NCBI GenBank assembly: GCA_023229525.1
Contig: JALNZC010000052.1
Span: 1 to 25,697, forward strand
DNA from: Bacteroidales bacterium
GTDB taxonomy: Bacteria > Bacteroidota > Bacteroidia > Bacteroidales > FEN-979
Length of the DNA stretch: 25,697 nt
Direction of reading: 5' to 3'
Both the position numbers and the translations under genes were made by a program. The number at the start of each line of letters is the position of its first letter. The first letter of the stretch is position 1. The notes under the pieces are model-generated. The model was not told the DNA's origin and did no database searches. It saw nothing but the letters and a program-made list of their open reading frames with translations. This document shows, in pieces, positions 15,205 through 22,116 of this stretch.

Positions 15205-15880
15205 CGTAAAATTCAACCTGTAAGTATATTTTATTGATCAGGTTGAAATTAAAGGATATATTAATCATTAAAAGTTGATAGTAAGAAGGTGTTACCAAAA
15301 TTTTAAAAAATGTTCCCCGCAAATTTTGAAAGGATTTCTCCGTATGGTCTCCGGTTTAGCTCTAAAATAATCGGTTTTTGGGGCTGGTCCAGCCGGTTTT
15401 TAATCCTTCCCCTGATACGGTGTTCCACCGTTTCGTTTCTCGGGGTTCTGGTCTCTTTTGCTGGATGTTCGTTTAAGGGTTGGTATCTTGGTTCGCTTTG
15501 GTCTTAAATCAAAAGAAAGGGCTGCTTTGCCCCGTTTATCCTTGGTTCTTTGTCTTTGTGGTTAAGTATTTGTTTAAGATTGGCTCTCCGTCGCTTGCAA
15601 ATGTATGGCTATCAACATTTTTTCTTCTGTTCCTGTTTTTCCTTAGTACTGATTTACAATTTTTTATTTTTTTTGCTTCATTTCAGTCAAGTAATTTTTG
15701 ATAAATCCGGATTGATTTAAATAGGGTATTTATTTATAATTGGATTGTAGTGCTGGAGTTAAAGGGTGTTTATTTTTATTTATTTTGAATTGATTAAAAA
15801 AAAAGAGGTGGAATTTTATCTTAAAGGTTACCCCCTTTGTTATTTGTTTTTTCTTTACCAGTTACTTGTTATATCTGTTA
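15205..15880. other. No convincing gene; gene remnant and AT-rich region
   Basis: About 680 bp without a supported gene. Plus-strand frames of 65 and 73 codons (15310-15507, 15480-15701) lack family signs and are hydrophobic because the strand is T-rich. Positions 15290-15380 resemble the 3' end of the VRR-NUC gene on the minus strand. The part from about 15700 to 15830 is strongly AT-rich and borders the iteron arrays, as an unwinding region would. Confidence 0.6.
15290..15380 (-). pseudogene. Remnant resembling the VRR-NUC gene 3' end
   Basis: The minus strand reads TDYFRAKPETIRRNPFKICG followed by EHF and a stop after LKFW. The nuclease gene at 18912-19526 ends with DYFR...KICGEHF at the same spacing (13 residues between DYF and the ICG motif). 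An in-frame TAA lies only about ten codons upstream, so no full gene remains. It is copy A of a three-copy repeat (others at 16844 and 18944). Confidence 0.55.
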
Positions 15881-15962
15881 CCTGATGAGTACCTAATGAG
15901 TACCAGTATAAATACCTGATGAGTACCATTTTTTGATATTCATGGAATACCTGATGAGTACC
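15881..15962. repeat. Iteron-like direct repeats (CCTGATGAGTACC)
   Basis: CCTGATGAGTACC occurs exactly at 15881-15893, 15915-15927 and 15950-15962, with a shorter variant TAATGAGTACC at 15894-15904. The last two are parts of exact 29-bp repeats (15911-15939 and 15946-15974) with a 35-bp period. They flank an AT-rich region and lie at the 3' side of the putative replication gene, so they are candidate initiator-binding iterons of the element origin. Confidence 0.75.
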
Positions 15963-15981
15963 ATTTTTTGATATCGTAGAA

Positions 15982-16025
15982 GATTCTCGAATGATTCTCG
16001 AATGATTCTCGAATGATTCTCGAAT
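15982..16025. repeat. Four tandem 11-bp repeats (GATTCTCGAAT)
   Basis: GATTCTCGAAT is repeated four times without gaps, followed by a partial fifth copy. Each unit contains ATTC-TC-GAAT, an inverted repeat with a 2-nt centre, so each could bind a protein dimer. The 11-bp period places all sites on nearly the same DNA face. It lies between the iterons and the stop of the putative replication gene. Confidence 0.85.
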
Positions 16026-16040
16026 GATTGGATATGCTTA

Positions 16041-16760
16041 TTATCTCTTACACATTTGAAGTACGTCATCTGATACGCATGTATTATTATTGGGTTTGTG
16101 ATTTATGGATTTTTGATAGTCTTTGATGCAGAATTCCCTTATTCGTTCCACCGGGTAATTCCAATCCCCTGCGGCAGTCATTGCAAGAATTCTGTCGTTA
16201 ACAAATTGGCCAAATTTGTCCCTATCGAAATTATATTTCATACCTGTTTCATTGATCCATGATTCGCCTAAACATTCCCTTAGATCATCTTTTGTTATTA
16301 CATATTTTCCTAATTTTTTGGGGGTAAGCATAATGGTTTCCATCGCCGTGGAAGATGGCCTTGTTTTATTCATATCATCCAATGATACTTCGTCGGTGGT
16401 TTGTTTAGTCATTGCATGAGTACCAATATTTGATACTCTTAAATCCAGTATTTTGATCTTAGGCGTTAATTTGTCGGATATACCTTTTCGATATTGAATC
16501 AATTGAAAATTCACTAATTCCTTCAAGGATTGATAATAAGTTGTTTTACTCGCAATACAGGCACCTTGCATTCCAGTATCAACAGGTAAATCAATCCATT
16601 CGGGCCAACTGGCCCTGTTCCCCTGGTTTAAAATGAACATATATAGACTTATTTTAGCAGGTGTGAAGTCCTTGTCTCCATTCCAAATCATTTCATAAAA
16701 TAATTTAATTTGAGACCAGCCGTCAATTCGGAATTTTTTTTTCGTACTTTCGTGTTCCAT
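16041..16760 (-). CDS. Putative replication/DNA-binding protein of the element
   Basis: The 239-residue protein is soluble and starts with a helical region (WSQIKLFYEMIWNGDKDFTPAKISLYMFILN) followed by what looks like a winged-helix (TGMQGACIASKTTYYQSLKELVNFQLIQY; the Lys-rich part GISDKLTPKIKI could be the wing). This layout resembles N-terminal domains of phage and plasmid replication initiators or DnaD-like organisers in Bacteroidota. The C-terminal part ends in a helix (VERIREFCIKDYQKSI). Iteron arrays directly downstream support a replication role. A transcriptional regulator is the main alternative. An extra iteron-like copy lies within the gene at 16416-16437. Confidence 0.5.
   Translation of the reverse strand: MEHESTKKKFRIDGWSQIKLFYEMIWNGDKDFTPAKISLYMFILNQGNRASWPEWIDLPVDTGMQGACIASKTTYYQSLKELVNFQLIQYRKGISDKLTPKIKILDLRVSNIGTHAMTKQTTDEVSLDDMNKTRPSSTAMETIMLTPKKLGKYVITKDDLRECLGESWINETGMKYNFDRDKFGQFVNDRILAMTAAGDWNYPVERIREFCIKDYQKSINHKPNNNTCVSDDVLQMCKR
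16416..16437. repeat. Iteron-like copy inside the putative replication gene
   Basis: The 22 bases beginning ATGAGTACCA and ending TTTGATACT match the 15921 and 15956 iteron regions at 19 of 22 positions and in the same orientation. It lies inside the coding sequence of the putative replication protein. Confidence 0.5.
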
Positions 16761-16776
16761 CCTGTTTAAAATTTTT

Positions 16777-16807
16777 AAGGGTGTTCCGCTGGTAACGGTT
16801 CACCCTT
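16777..16807. promoter_or_regulatory. Hairpin before the putative replication gene
   Basis: Arms 16777-16788 (AAGGGTGTTCCG) and 16796-16807 (CGGTTCACCCTT) pair except for a symmetric 2-nt internal loop, with a 7-nt apical loop. It ends 17 nt upstream of the gene start at 16760. On the plus strand it is followed by a T run; on the minus strand, the direction of the genes, the tail is weak. It could be a partial terminator after the tail-like gene or a structured leader. Confidence 0.55.
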
Positions 16808-16949
16808 TTTTGTTTCGATACTGTTTATTTTTCTGTGAGGGTGCCCCGCAAAATTGCCAGTTATTATCAGTTGATGTTCCAAAAAAAGCTTCAAAATAAT
16901 CGTCTTTTGAGGTACGAATGATTCGTTGATCAATAGATGAGTGATACAG
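16800..16949 (-). other. Possible small overlapping reading frame(s) after the tail-like gene
   Basis: Just after the tail-like gene two frames stay open. One (16949-16800, 49 codons) reads DDYFEAFFGTSTDNNWQFCG and resembles the end of the VRR-NUC protein, but it has no ATG, GTG or TTG start. The other begins with a TTG overlapping the tail gene stop (TTGA, 16930-16933) and ends at a TAA at 16775-16777, 14 nt before the next start, giving 52 codons. Which frame, if any, is translated cannot be decided from the sequence. Confidence 0.3.
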
Positions 16950-18840
16950 TTATGAAATCTGTGTCTGTGAACAATTCAAAGTCTTTGATTTCGCCATTTC
17001 CCATATTTGTAGTTATTAACTTGAATGGATCAAAGGAGCCGGCTTCCAATCGTGGGAATGTGATTTGTTTTTGTTTCTTGTTTCGCTTTTGGGTGGTAAA
17101 CGATTTCTGAACATTGTTAACTTTTCCGGATAGGAAATACCGGGAATAAACCCAAAAATCATTCAGCAAGTTATCGAAAAACAGGTCACCGTTTGGATAA
17201 TTGGTCCGTAAGGTGCCAGTGTTCCCGCCCTGGAGAAAGTCTCGCCGGTAAATGTTGATAGCTGCATCCGCTGCGAGCAAACAATATCCATCATCTGATT
17301 TATCTGTCTGCAAAATAAAGAGCAAATCAGTGCTGATGCTATCTACTCTGTGTGTCTCTATAACACCCTTCTTTGAAAAGTTTGAGGAATAGAGGATCTC
17401 AGAGATTGAATCAACTGTGTCGGTCAATTCAAATGTCTCTTTTTGTGGTAACTGATTCCCGAAATTAAATTCATTATCCGTTATTCCCCCATTAATGTCA
17501 TGGCAAACCTGATATTTTAATTTATATTTATTTGTGTCAGTCAGGTCAGTGTATACAAGAGGACTGCCGGAATATGATTTCCCGTTTTCAAAATATTTCA
17601 TGTGTTCAATAACAAGCTGATTGTTTACTATATCAATGTACCAGTAACAATTAAACAGGTCACAAAGTGCCGTGATTAAGGTTTGCAGGGTGATTTCACC
17701 TTTCGTTTTATCGTCGTTTGTCCCTTTCAAAAATAGCTTATGGGATAAAATAAGATTGGCCAGTTTATTCTCTCCACCGGTGACCGGGTTTGTTGCCAGG
17801 GAAAAGAAGTCACTTTTGAAAGTTAGCCCTGATCCTGTTAAAAGCAGCGCCATTACTTCCGACATTTTAGCGTTTCCGTAACCGCTTACAATGGCCTGAC
17901 CTGTGACCGGTTCGGCGGCTCCCATGGCCCAGAGATACCGCGGGCAGTTGGTTGCATCTTCAAATGCGGTGTCTCCCGTAAATGATCCCTGCCATGTATC
18001 ATCTCCTGCCTTAAAGCCTGGTAATGCGAAGTTGGCACGCTGTTGAATCACATGTTGAACCCTGGGAGGCCTGTCATAAGGGTAATAATCATACCTGGCC
18101 CAAAACCCGCTCCAACAAAGAGGATGCCCTGGCTCTCTGGTTTGTGGTACTGCGAGATGTGACTGGATGCAATAAAAGTAAGTATCAATACCGGTATAAT
18201 AATCCGGGTGAATGACCCAGCCCAATTTCCTCCACGTTACCCCCCCACTGTCTTGGTCATTCATGTAAATTCCCATCGGGTCCCAGCGTGCTATACCGTC
18301 CCCCCAATCCAGGGTAAGAAGATTATTCAGGGGGTCATCACAATCCAACCTGTAGGGAACCCAAAATTCCACGGGGCCAGAAGTATCTTCTATGGTCATT
18401 TCATGACTGTGGAGGACAATGTTTGCCTGAGAAACAAGGTCCTGTTTATCCTCTTTGTGCTCTTCATACCAGGTATATGTGCCCTCCTCTTCCGGCTTCA
18501 TGATGATTGTCCCGTTATCCGAATTGATCTGAAACCCTTCCAAGGGTACATACCCCAGGAATTCAACACTAGTAAAGTCTATCCAATTATCCCATAACTC
18601 AACTTTAACCCGGATCGGTGTAGTCAGGTCATAAGGTGGCAGCAGCCTGGCAATGATTGCGTCGTAAACTGTGACGTTCTCATATCTGACCAGCCTCCAC
18701 TCAGATGATTTCCGCCGATAATCCCATAACTTTTCCTCCTTTGATCCAGTTATAGATACTGGCTTTGTCAATAGCACCGGTATGAAAGTTACTCCGTCCC
18801 ACTGAACGTAAAATCTGTATTTATCCCTGCCTATTACCAT
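16930..18840 (-). CDS. Large phage-tail-like protein
   Basis: The 636-residue protein is the longest in the element. It is rich in Trp, Tyr, Asp and Thr, without signal peptide or membrane segments. The segment LQTLITALCDLFNCYWYIDI with QLVIEHMKYFENG (about 400-440) is reminiscent of proteins in tail regions of Bacteroidota phages; the assignment is from general memory, not a search. A tail-tip, baseplate or receptor-binding role is the best guess. No other virion gene is seen, which is unusual for a prophage. Alternatives are a secreted adhesin-like or unrelated cargo protein. It follows the VRR-NUC gene after about 70 nt on the same strand. Confidence 0.5.
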   Translation of the reverse strand: MVIGRDKYRFYVQWDGVTFIPVLLTKPVSITGSKEEKLWDYRRKSSEWRLVRYENVTVYDAIIARLLPPYDLTTPIRVKVELWDNWIDFTSVEFLGYVPLEGFQINSDNGTIIMKPEEEGTYTWYEEHKEDKQDLVSQANIVLHSHEMTIEDTSGPVEFWVPYRLDCDDPLNNLLTLDWGDGIARWDPMGIYMNDQDSGGVTWRKLGWVIHPDYYTGIDTYFYCIQSHLAVPQTREPGHPLCWSGFWARYDYYPYDRPPRVQHVIQQRANFALPGFKAGDDTWQGSFTGDTAFEDATNCPRYLWAMGAAEPVTGQAIVSGYGNAKMSEVMALLLTGSGLTFKSDFFSLATNPVTGGENKLANLILSHKLFLKGTNDDKTKGEITLQTLITALCDLFNCYWYIDIVNNQLVIEHMKYFENGKSYSGSPLVYTDLTDTNKYKLKYQVCHDINGGITDNEFNFGNQLPQKETFELTDTVDSISEILYSSNFSKKGVIETHRVDSISTDLLFILQTDKSDDGYCLLAADAAINIYRRDFLQGGNTGTLRTNYPNGDLFFDNLLNDFWVYSRYFLSGKVNNVQKSFTTQKRNKKQKQITFPRLEAGSFDPFKLITTNMGNGEIKDFELFTDTDFITVSLIY

Positions 18841-18911
18841 GTTGGTTATTGTTTTAAATCGTCAAAATCATTCCCGGCAAAATGTGCTGATCACAGTAAC
18901 CGGGTTTCTGT

Positions 18912-19526
18912 TTATTGAAAAAGTCGATTTTCTTGAAAATGTTCCCCACAAATTTTAACAGCCTTATCCGTTTTCGGTCTTTGGAAATCTCGAAAATAAT
19001 CGGTGAACCATTCATAAAAGCCCTGAAAGTCCCTGGCAATGACGTACACCCCGCCTGCAGCTTCGATGGATCGCTGGTATTGTCGCTGTGCATCGGATTG
19101 ACGGTCACGGCCGATCTTAACCTCCACTTTAAGGCTTCGCCCTTTGACTGTTGCTGATATGTCGGCGCTGCCTCTGGTCATGGTACCCGGTATCCATTGT
19201 AATGATCCGATCATTCGCCTATTTCCCAGACAATCCGTTACGACCTGTCTATGGTCAATCGTTCGTCCTGATACACTGATACGTTCCGCCTGGCCACCGT
19301 TCAACCTGATCCACATGATGATTGATTGTGTGAGTTGGTTTGCAGTTGCATCCCTGTATTTCGGCCAGGGGAGCCATTCTGCTTTAATCTCGGGATGCTT
19401 CAATTTCAATGCTTCAAATGCCAAGGCATTGAGTGCCCTTAACCCTGTTTTGCTTCCGGGTGAATGTTCGGCCCCTTCATGCCCTGATCGTTCGGGAAAA
19501 CGGGGTAAGGATGATTTTGAGGTCAT
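18912..19526 (-). CDS. VRR-NUC (PD-(D/E)XK) nuclease
   Basis: The 204-residue protein has a restriction-endonuclease-like VRR-NUC core. GSADI with Asp122 is followed by LKVEVKIGRDRQSDAQRQYQ, containing Glu135 and Lys137 (ExK) and the Gln-rich helix, then GGVYVIARDFQGFYEWF. Such nucleases in phages and plasmids cut branched DNA, for example Holliday-junction or replication-fork structures. The N-terminal 30 residues are low-complexity. The start overlaps the HTH gene stop by 4 nt (ATGA), showing translational coupling. The last 27 codons belong to a repeat found in two other places in the element. Confidence 0.78.
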   Translation of the reverse strand: MTSKSSLPRFPERSGHEGAEHSPGSKTGLRALNALAFEALKLKHPEIKAEWLPWPKYRDATANQLTQSIIMWIRLNGGQAERISVSGRTIDHRQVVTDCLGNRRMIGSLQWIPGTMTRGSADISATVKGRSLKVEVKIGRDRQSDAQRQYQRSIEAAGGVYVIARDFQGFYEWFTDYFRDFQRPKTDKAVKICGEHFQENRLFQ

Positions 19527-19864
19527 CGTGCAAGGCTGTTTAATGCATCGGCTTTGATCTCGTCAATAGTTGAATGTTTCCCGGTCCTGATCCATTCCAG
19601 AATCTGTGAGCGGAAAAAGTACAAGCGCTGACCCTTGCGGTATCCCGGTATTTTCCTGTGATGATGTAGAGAATAGATTGTTGCAACGGCCTTCCCGGTC
19701 AGTTTTGCAACGTCTTGTATGTTGATCGGTTCTTCGTCTGCCGGATTTATTGGCTTGGTTTGTGTCAGTGTCGTTTGAGATATAACATCTCTCACCCAGT
19801 TTTTAAATATGGGTTCCATTCTGGACAATGGGAGGGAAAATAAAATCTGTTCTTCGGTTGCCAT
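19523..19864 (-). CDS. Helix-turn-helix protein, excisionase-like
   Basis: The 113-residue protein contains an HTH_17/excisionase (MerR-like) DNA-binding domain: INIQDVAKLTGKAVATIYSLHHHRKIPGYRKGQRLYFFRSQILEWI (about 47-92). The N-terminal part (1-45) is family-unspecific. Small proteins of this type beside an integrase are normally excision directionality factors or regulators. Its stop overlaps the nuclease start. The 130-nt upstream spacer holds several AGTAAG motifs in both orientations, candidate binding sites. Confidence 0.75.
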   Translation of the reverse strand: MATEEQILFSLPLSRMEPIFKNWVRDVISQTTLTQTKPINPADEEPINIQDVAKLTGKAVATIYSLHHHRKIPGYRKGQRLYFFRSQILEWIRTGKHSTIDEIKADALNSLAR

Positions 19865-19911
19865 GTGTATTGATTTATAAACACGGCAAATATCGATATA
19901 GTAATTAATGG

Positions 19912-20000
19912 GTAAGTTTGCAGTAAGGCACTTACTTTGATATATTGTACTGTTTTACAGGATGATAGGAAATGAAAAAAAGTAAGTGTTTATTTACTTT
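19912..20000. promoter_or_regulatory. Cluster of AGTAAG motifs upstream of the HTH gene
   Basis: GTAAGT (19912-19917), AGTAAG (19922-19927), CACTTACTTT (19929-19938), AAAGTAAGTG (19979-19988) and TTTACTTT (19993-20000) repeat the same short motif in both orientations. The two 10-mers are exact inverted copies. Location in the spacer before the HTH gene suggests binding sites of that protein, possibly with autoregulation; not proven. Confidence 0.45.
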
Positions 20001-20641
20001 CCTGGCTTTAATTGATCCTCTGCAATGCGTAGAGCTGATGGATATCTATCTAATAAGTGATCAATACAGAAGGTAATGTTTTTCATTGTCAATGGGTCTT
20101 TTTTACGTCCAGTTCCAATTAGTATAAAGAGATTGGAGATGTCTTTGTACGATGGGATCGGTACCCTGCCAGGAAATTTGTATTCCCGAAGTAGTGGTTC
20201 AAATGCTGGCTTCCCGGTGGGGTATTTAATAATTTTACCCTGTGCCAAACAAAAGAAAAACACTGCTATTTGTGAATTGGTTGCGATGTAGCGCTCTTTT
20301 ATTTCTTTCGGTGCGTATCTCTCACCTATCCCGACAATCCTGTCGTCAAAATAATTAACTCCCTCCACCCTACCGGATAATGGAAAATGCTTTCTGAATT
20401 CATAAATAAGATCATCAAATGTCTGAATCGGGACTGTTTTATTTTCCTTGTAATAGGCTTCGAATTTTTCCTCAATATAATCTGAGGTGGTTTTGAACAC
20501 TGCAATCAAATCCTGTTTATGTTGATAGCCCATGCCTGTGTTGTGTAACCATGCTATCTCTCTCCAATCTGGGTTGCCAAATTTCTTTCCGGTTTGCTTG
20601 TCGGTGAGGTACAACCAATCGGTAAAATCATCTTTTTCCAT
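19994..20641 (-). CDS. Hypothetical protein coupled to the integrase
   Basis: The start MEKDDFTDWLYLTD at 20641 is chosen: the integrase stop (20643-20645) is only one base away, and a longer frame would lie inside the integrase gene. The 215-residue product is soluble and not recognised. Visible stretches are WREIAWLHNTGMGYQHKQDL near the N-terminus, AVFFFCLAQGKIIKYP in the middle and a helical end LDRYPSALRIAEDQLKPGK. Tight coupling suggests a role in integration, excision or control of the integrase. Confidence 0.65.
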   Translation of the reverse strand: MEKDDFTDWLYLTDKQTGKKFGNPDWREIAWLHNTGMGYQHKQDLIAVFKTTSDYIEEKFEAYYKENKTVPIQTFDDLIYEFRKHFPLSGRVEGVNYFDDRIVGIGERYAPKEIKERYIATNSQIAVFFFCLAQGKIIKYPTGKPAFEPLLREYKFPGRVPIPSYKDISNLFILIGTGRKKDPLTMKNITFCIDHLLDRYPSALRIAEDQLKPGK

Positions 20642-20642
20642 G

Positions 20643-21953
20643 TTATCCCTCCGATTCTGGTAACAACATTTCAGCCCACTTCTTTTTTTCTTCGATCTCA
20701 AAATCTGCCAGGTAGTTTTGTGTTGTCCTGATGTTCTTATGACCCAGGGATTCACTGATGTATTCAACACTGGCCCCTGAACGCTTTAAAACTGTGGCAA
20801 AGCTGTGACGGGCTGTATAGGTGGTTGCCTCTGGTATCTCCAAACTGGCACAGATACGCTTTATGTACTTATTCGTGTTCGCTATGGTTTGCTGGATTGT
20901 ACGGTACTGTTGCTCCACGGTCATTCCCTCTTTCAGGATGTCGAAAATATATCCCGATCCGGTTCCCCAACGATCAATGATCCGGCCTAATTGCCGGGTG
21001 ATCACTACGGTAATTTCATTATTATCGTTGCTGCTATTGATCGTCTTTGCCCGTTCAAATACAATGGTCTGGCCTTTGATGTTTGAATATTTCAGGTTTG
21101 CCAGGTCCTTAAAGTTGATTCCATTACACAGAAAGGAGAACAACCATAGATCCCGGCTCATGTGTTCCATCGTTCCATTAATGGCAGGATAACCCGCTAT
21201 TTTGGCTACCTCTCCCTGGGTCAATGCCCGTTTATTGTGGTTCCATTTCGGGATTATGTACTTTCCTTTGCCAAACGGATATGCCATACCAGGGGGAGCT
21301 GATTCATTCAACACAGCTTTTAAGCATCTCAGGTAAATGGATATTGTCGTCCTGGAGATATGCCTTGGATTCTTCTTCCCGATCATGCGCTCCGTCATCC
21401 AGGCTTCATAATCTTTCAGGAATGATACATTTATGTTGGCGAACGGATATTTTTCCTTCCTGGTAAACAGCTTTAGTGTATTAAGGGTGGCTTCGTATGT
21501 CGTTGCCGTGTTGATCCTTCCCTCTTTGCGTATGGTTTTGGCTTTCGTGTCCAATGCAGCAAACAAATCCTGATCGTCTTTCGGTTTGTCGAAATACTTT
21601 TCCTCAAATGCTTCGAATGAAAAGTTTTTCCCCAAAGATGTTACCGTGTCGGTCGCTTTCTTTTTGAGGGTAGTTAAGTATAAATTTTTATCGTTGTAAT
21701 TTATACTTGGTTGCGCTGCAAAGACTTTTTTATATTCCGCCCCGGTCATTGCGATGACTTCGCCCGGTTCCCAAATAGGAATACCCCCGCCGTCACTTTT
21801 CTCTTTTGCATCCTGGGTCCGGTAAATTATCGCATAGAATTTATAGTCTCTTTGGAAAGTCACCCGCAATTTTACCGGGAATCTTCCATCCTGGCGTTTC
21901 TTCGCTTTTTTTGCATTCAGTACGATCGCTACTGTTGCTGAATCCTTTTTCAT
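20643..21953 (-). CDS. int: Tyrosine integrase, Bacteroidota phage/ICE type
   Basis: The 436-residue site-specific recombinase has an N-terminal arm-binding domain (about 1-95, with VKLRVTFQRDYKFYAI), a SAM-like core-binding domain (about 110-215) and a C-terminal catalytic domain. Nucleophile Tyr414 (TTQNYL), Arg382 (YTARHSFAT), His405 (SLGHKN) and candidate Lys303 are present. The usual first Arg is replaced by Asn280 (CNGINFKDL), and the His of HxxR by Tyr379. Similar replacements are known in Bacteroidota integrases such as IntDOT (first Arg missing). It sits beside attR and reads inward. Two GGTACCAACAA repeats lie 15-37 nt upstream of its start, so the enzyme may regulate itself. Confidence 0.93.
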   Translation of the reverse strand: MKKDSATVAIVLNAKKAKKRQDGRFPVKLRVTFQRDYKFYAIIYRTQDAKEKSDGGGIPIWEPGEVIAMTGAEYKKVFAAQPSINYNDKNLYLTTLKKKATDTVTSLGKNFSFEAFEEKYFDKPKDDQDLFAALDTKAKTIRKEGRINTATTYEATLNTLKLFTRKEKYPFANINVSFLKDYEAWMTERMIGKKNPRHISRTTISIYLRCLKAVLNESAPPGMAYPFGKGKYIIPKWNHNKRALTQGEVAKIAGYPAINGTMEHMSRDLWLFSFLCNGINFKDLANLKYSNIKGQTIVFERAKTINSSNDNNEITVVITRQLGRIIDRWGTGSGYIFDILKEGMTVEQQYRTIQQTIANTNKYIKRICASLEIPEATTYTARHSFATVLKRSGASVEYISESLGHKNIRTTQNYLADFEIEEKKKWAEMLLPESEG

Positions 21954-21967
21954 TGATTTTTAATTAG

Positions 21968-21990
21968 GGTACCAACAAAGGTACCAACAA
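21968..21990 (+). repeat. Right pair of putative integrase arm sites
   Basis: Two direct copies of GGTACCAACAA (21968-21978 and 21980-21990) show the same 12-bp period and orientation as the left pair, 127 bp inside the right core. On the minus strand TACCTTTG (21976-21983) inside the pair fits a -7 box for the integrase gene, though no well-spaced -33 box is seen. Confidence 0.7.
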
Positions 21991-22116
21991 ATAATCCAAA
22001 AACTATACCTTTTTATCAAAAAAGTTATTAACATGCTAATCATGTACCCCTTTATTTACATTATATTTGCGACATGTTTACGTAAAAGTATCAACCATGT
22101 GGAAAGCGGTAAATAA

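Noticed and set aside
15310..15701. Two plus-strand frames of 65 and 73 codons
   Set aside because: They are hydrophobic only because the strand is T-rich, show no family signs, and the first covers the antisense of a nuclease-gene remnant.
15881..16025. CRISPR array
   Set aside because: Repeats are too short and directly adjacent or irregularly spaced, without unique spacers of constant length, and no cas gene is near.
15315..19003. Diversity-generating retroelement template/variable repeats
   Set aside because: There is no reverse transcriptase gene, and the differences between copies are not limited to adenines.
18854..19108. 84-codon minus-strand frame overlapping the VRR-NUC gene
   Set aside because: It lies mostly within the nuclease gene in another frame; the nuclease frame has clear catalytic motifs.
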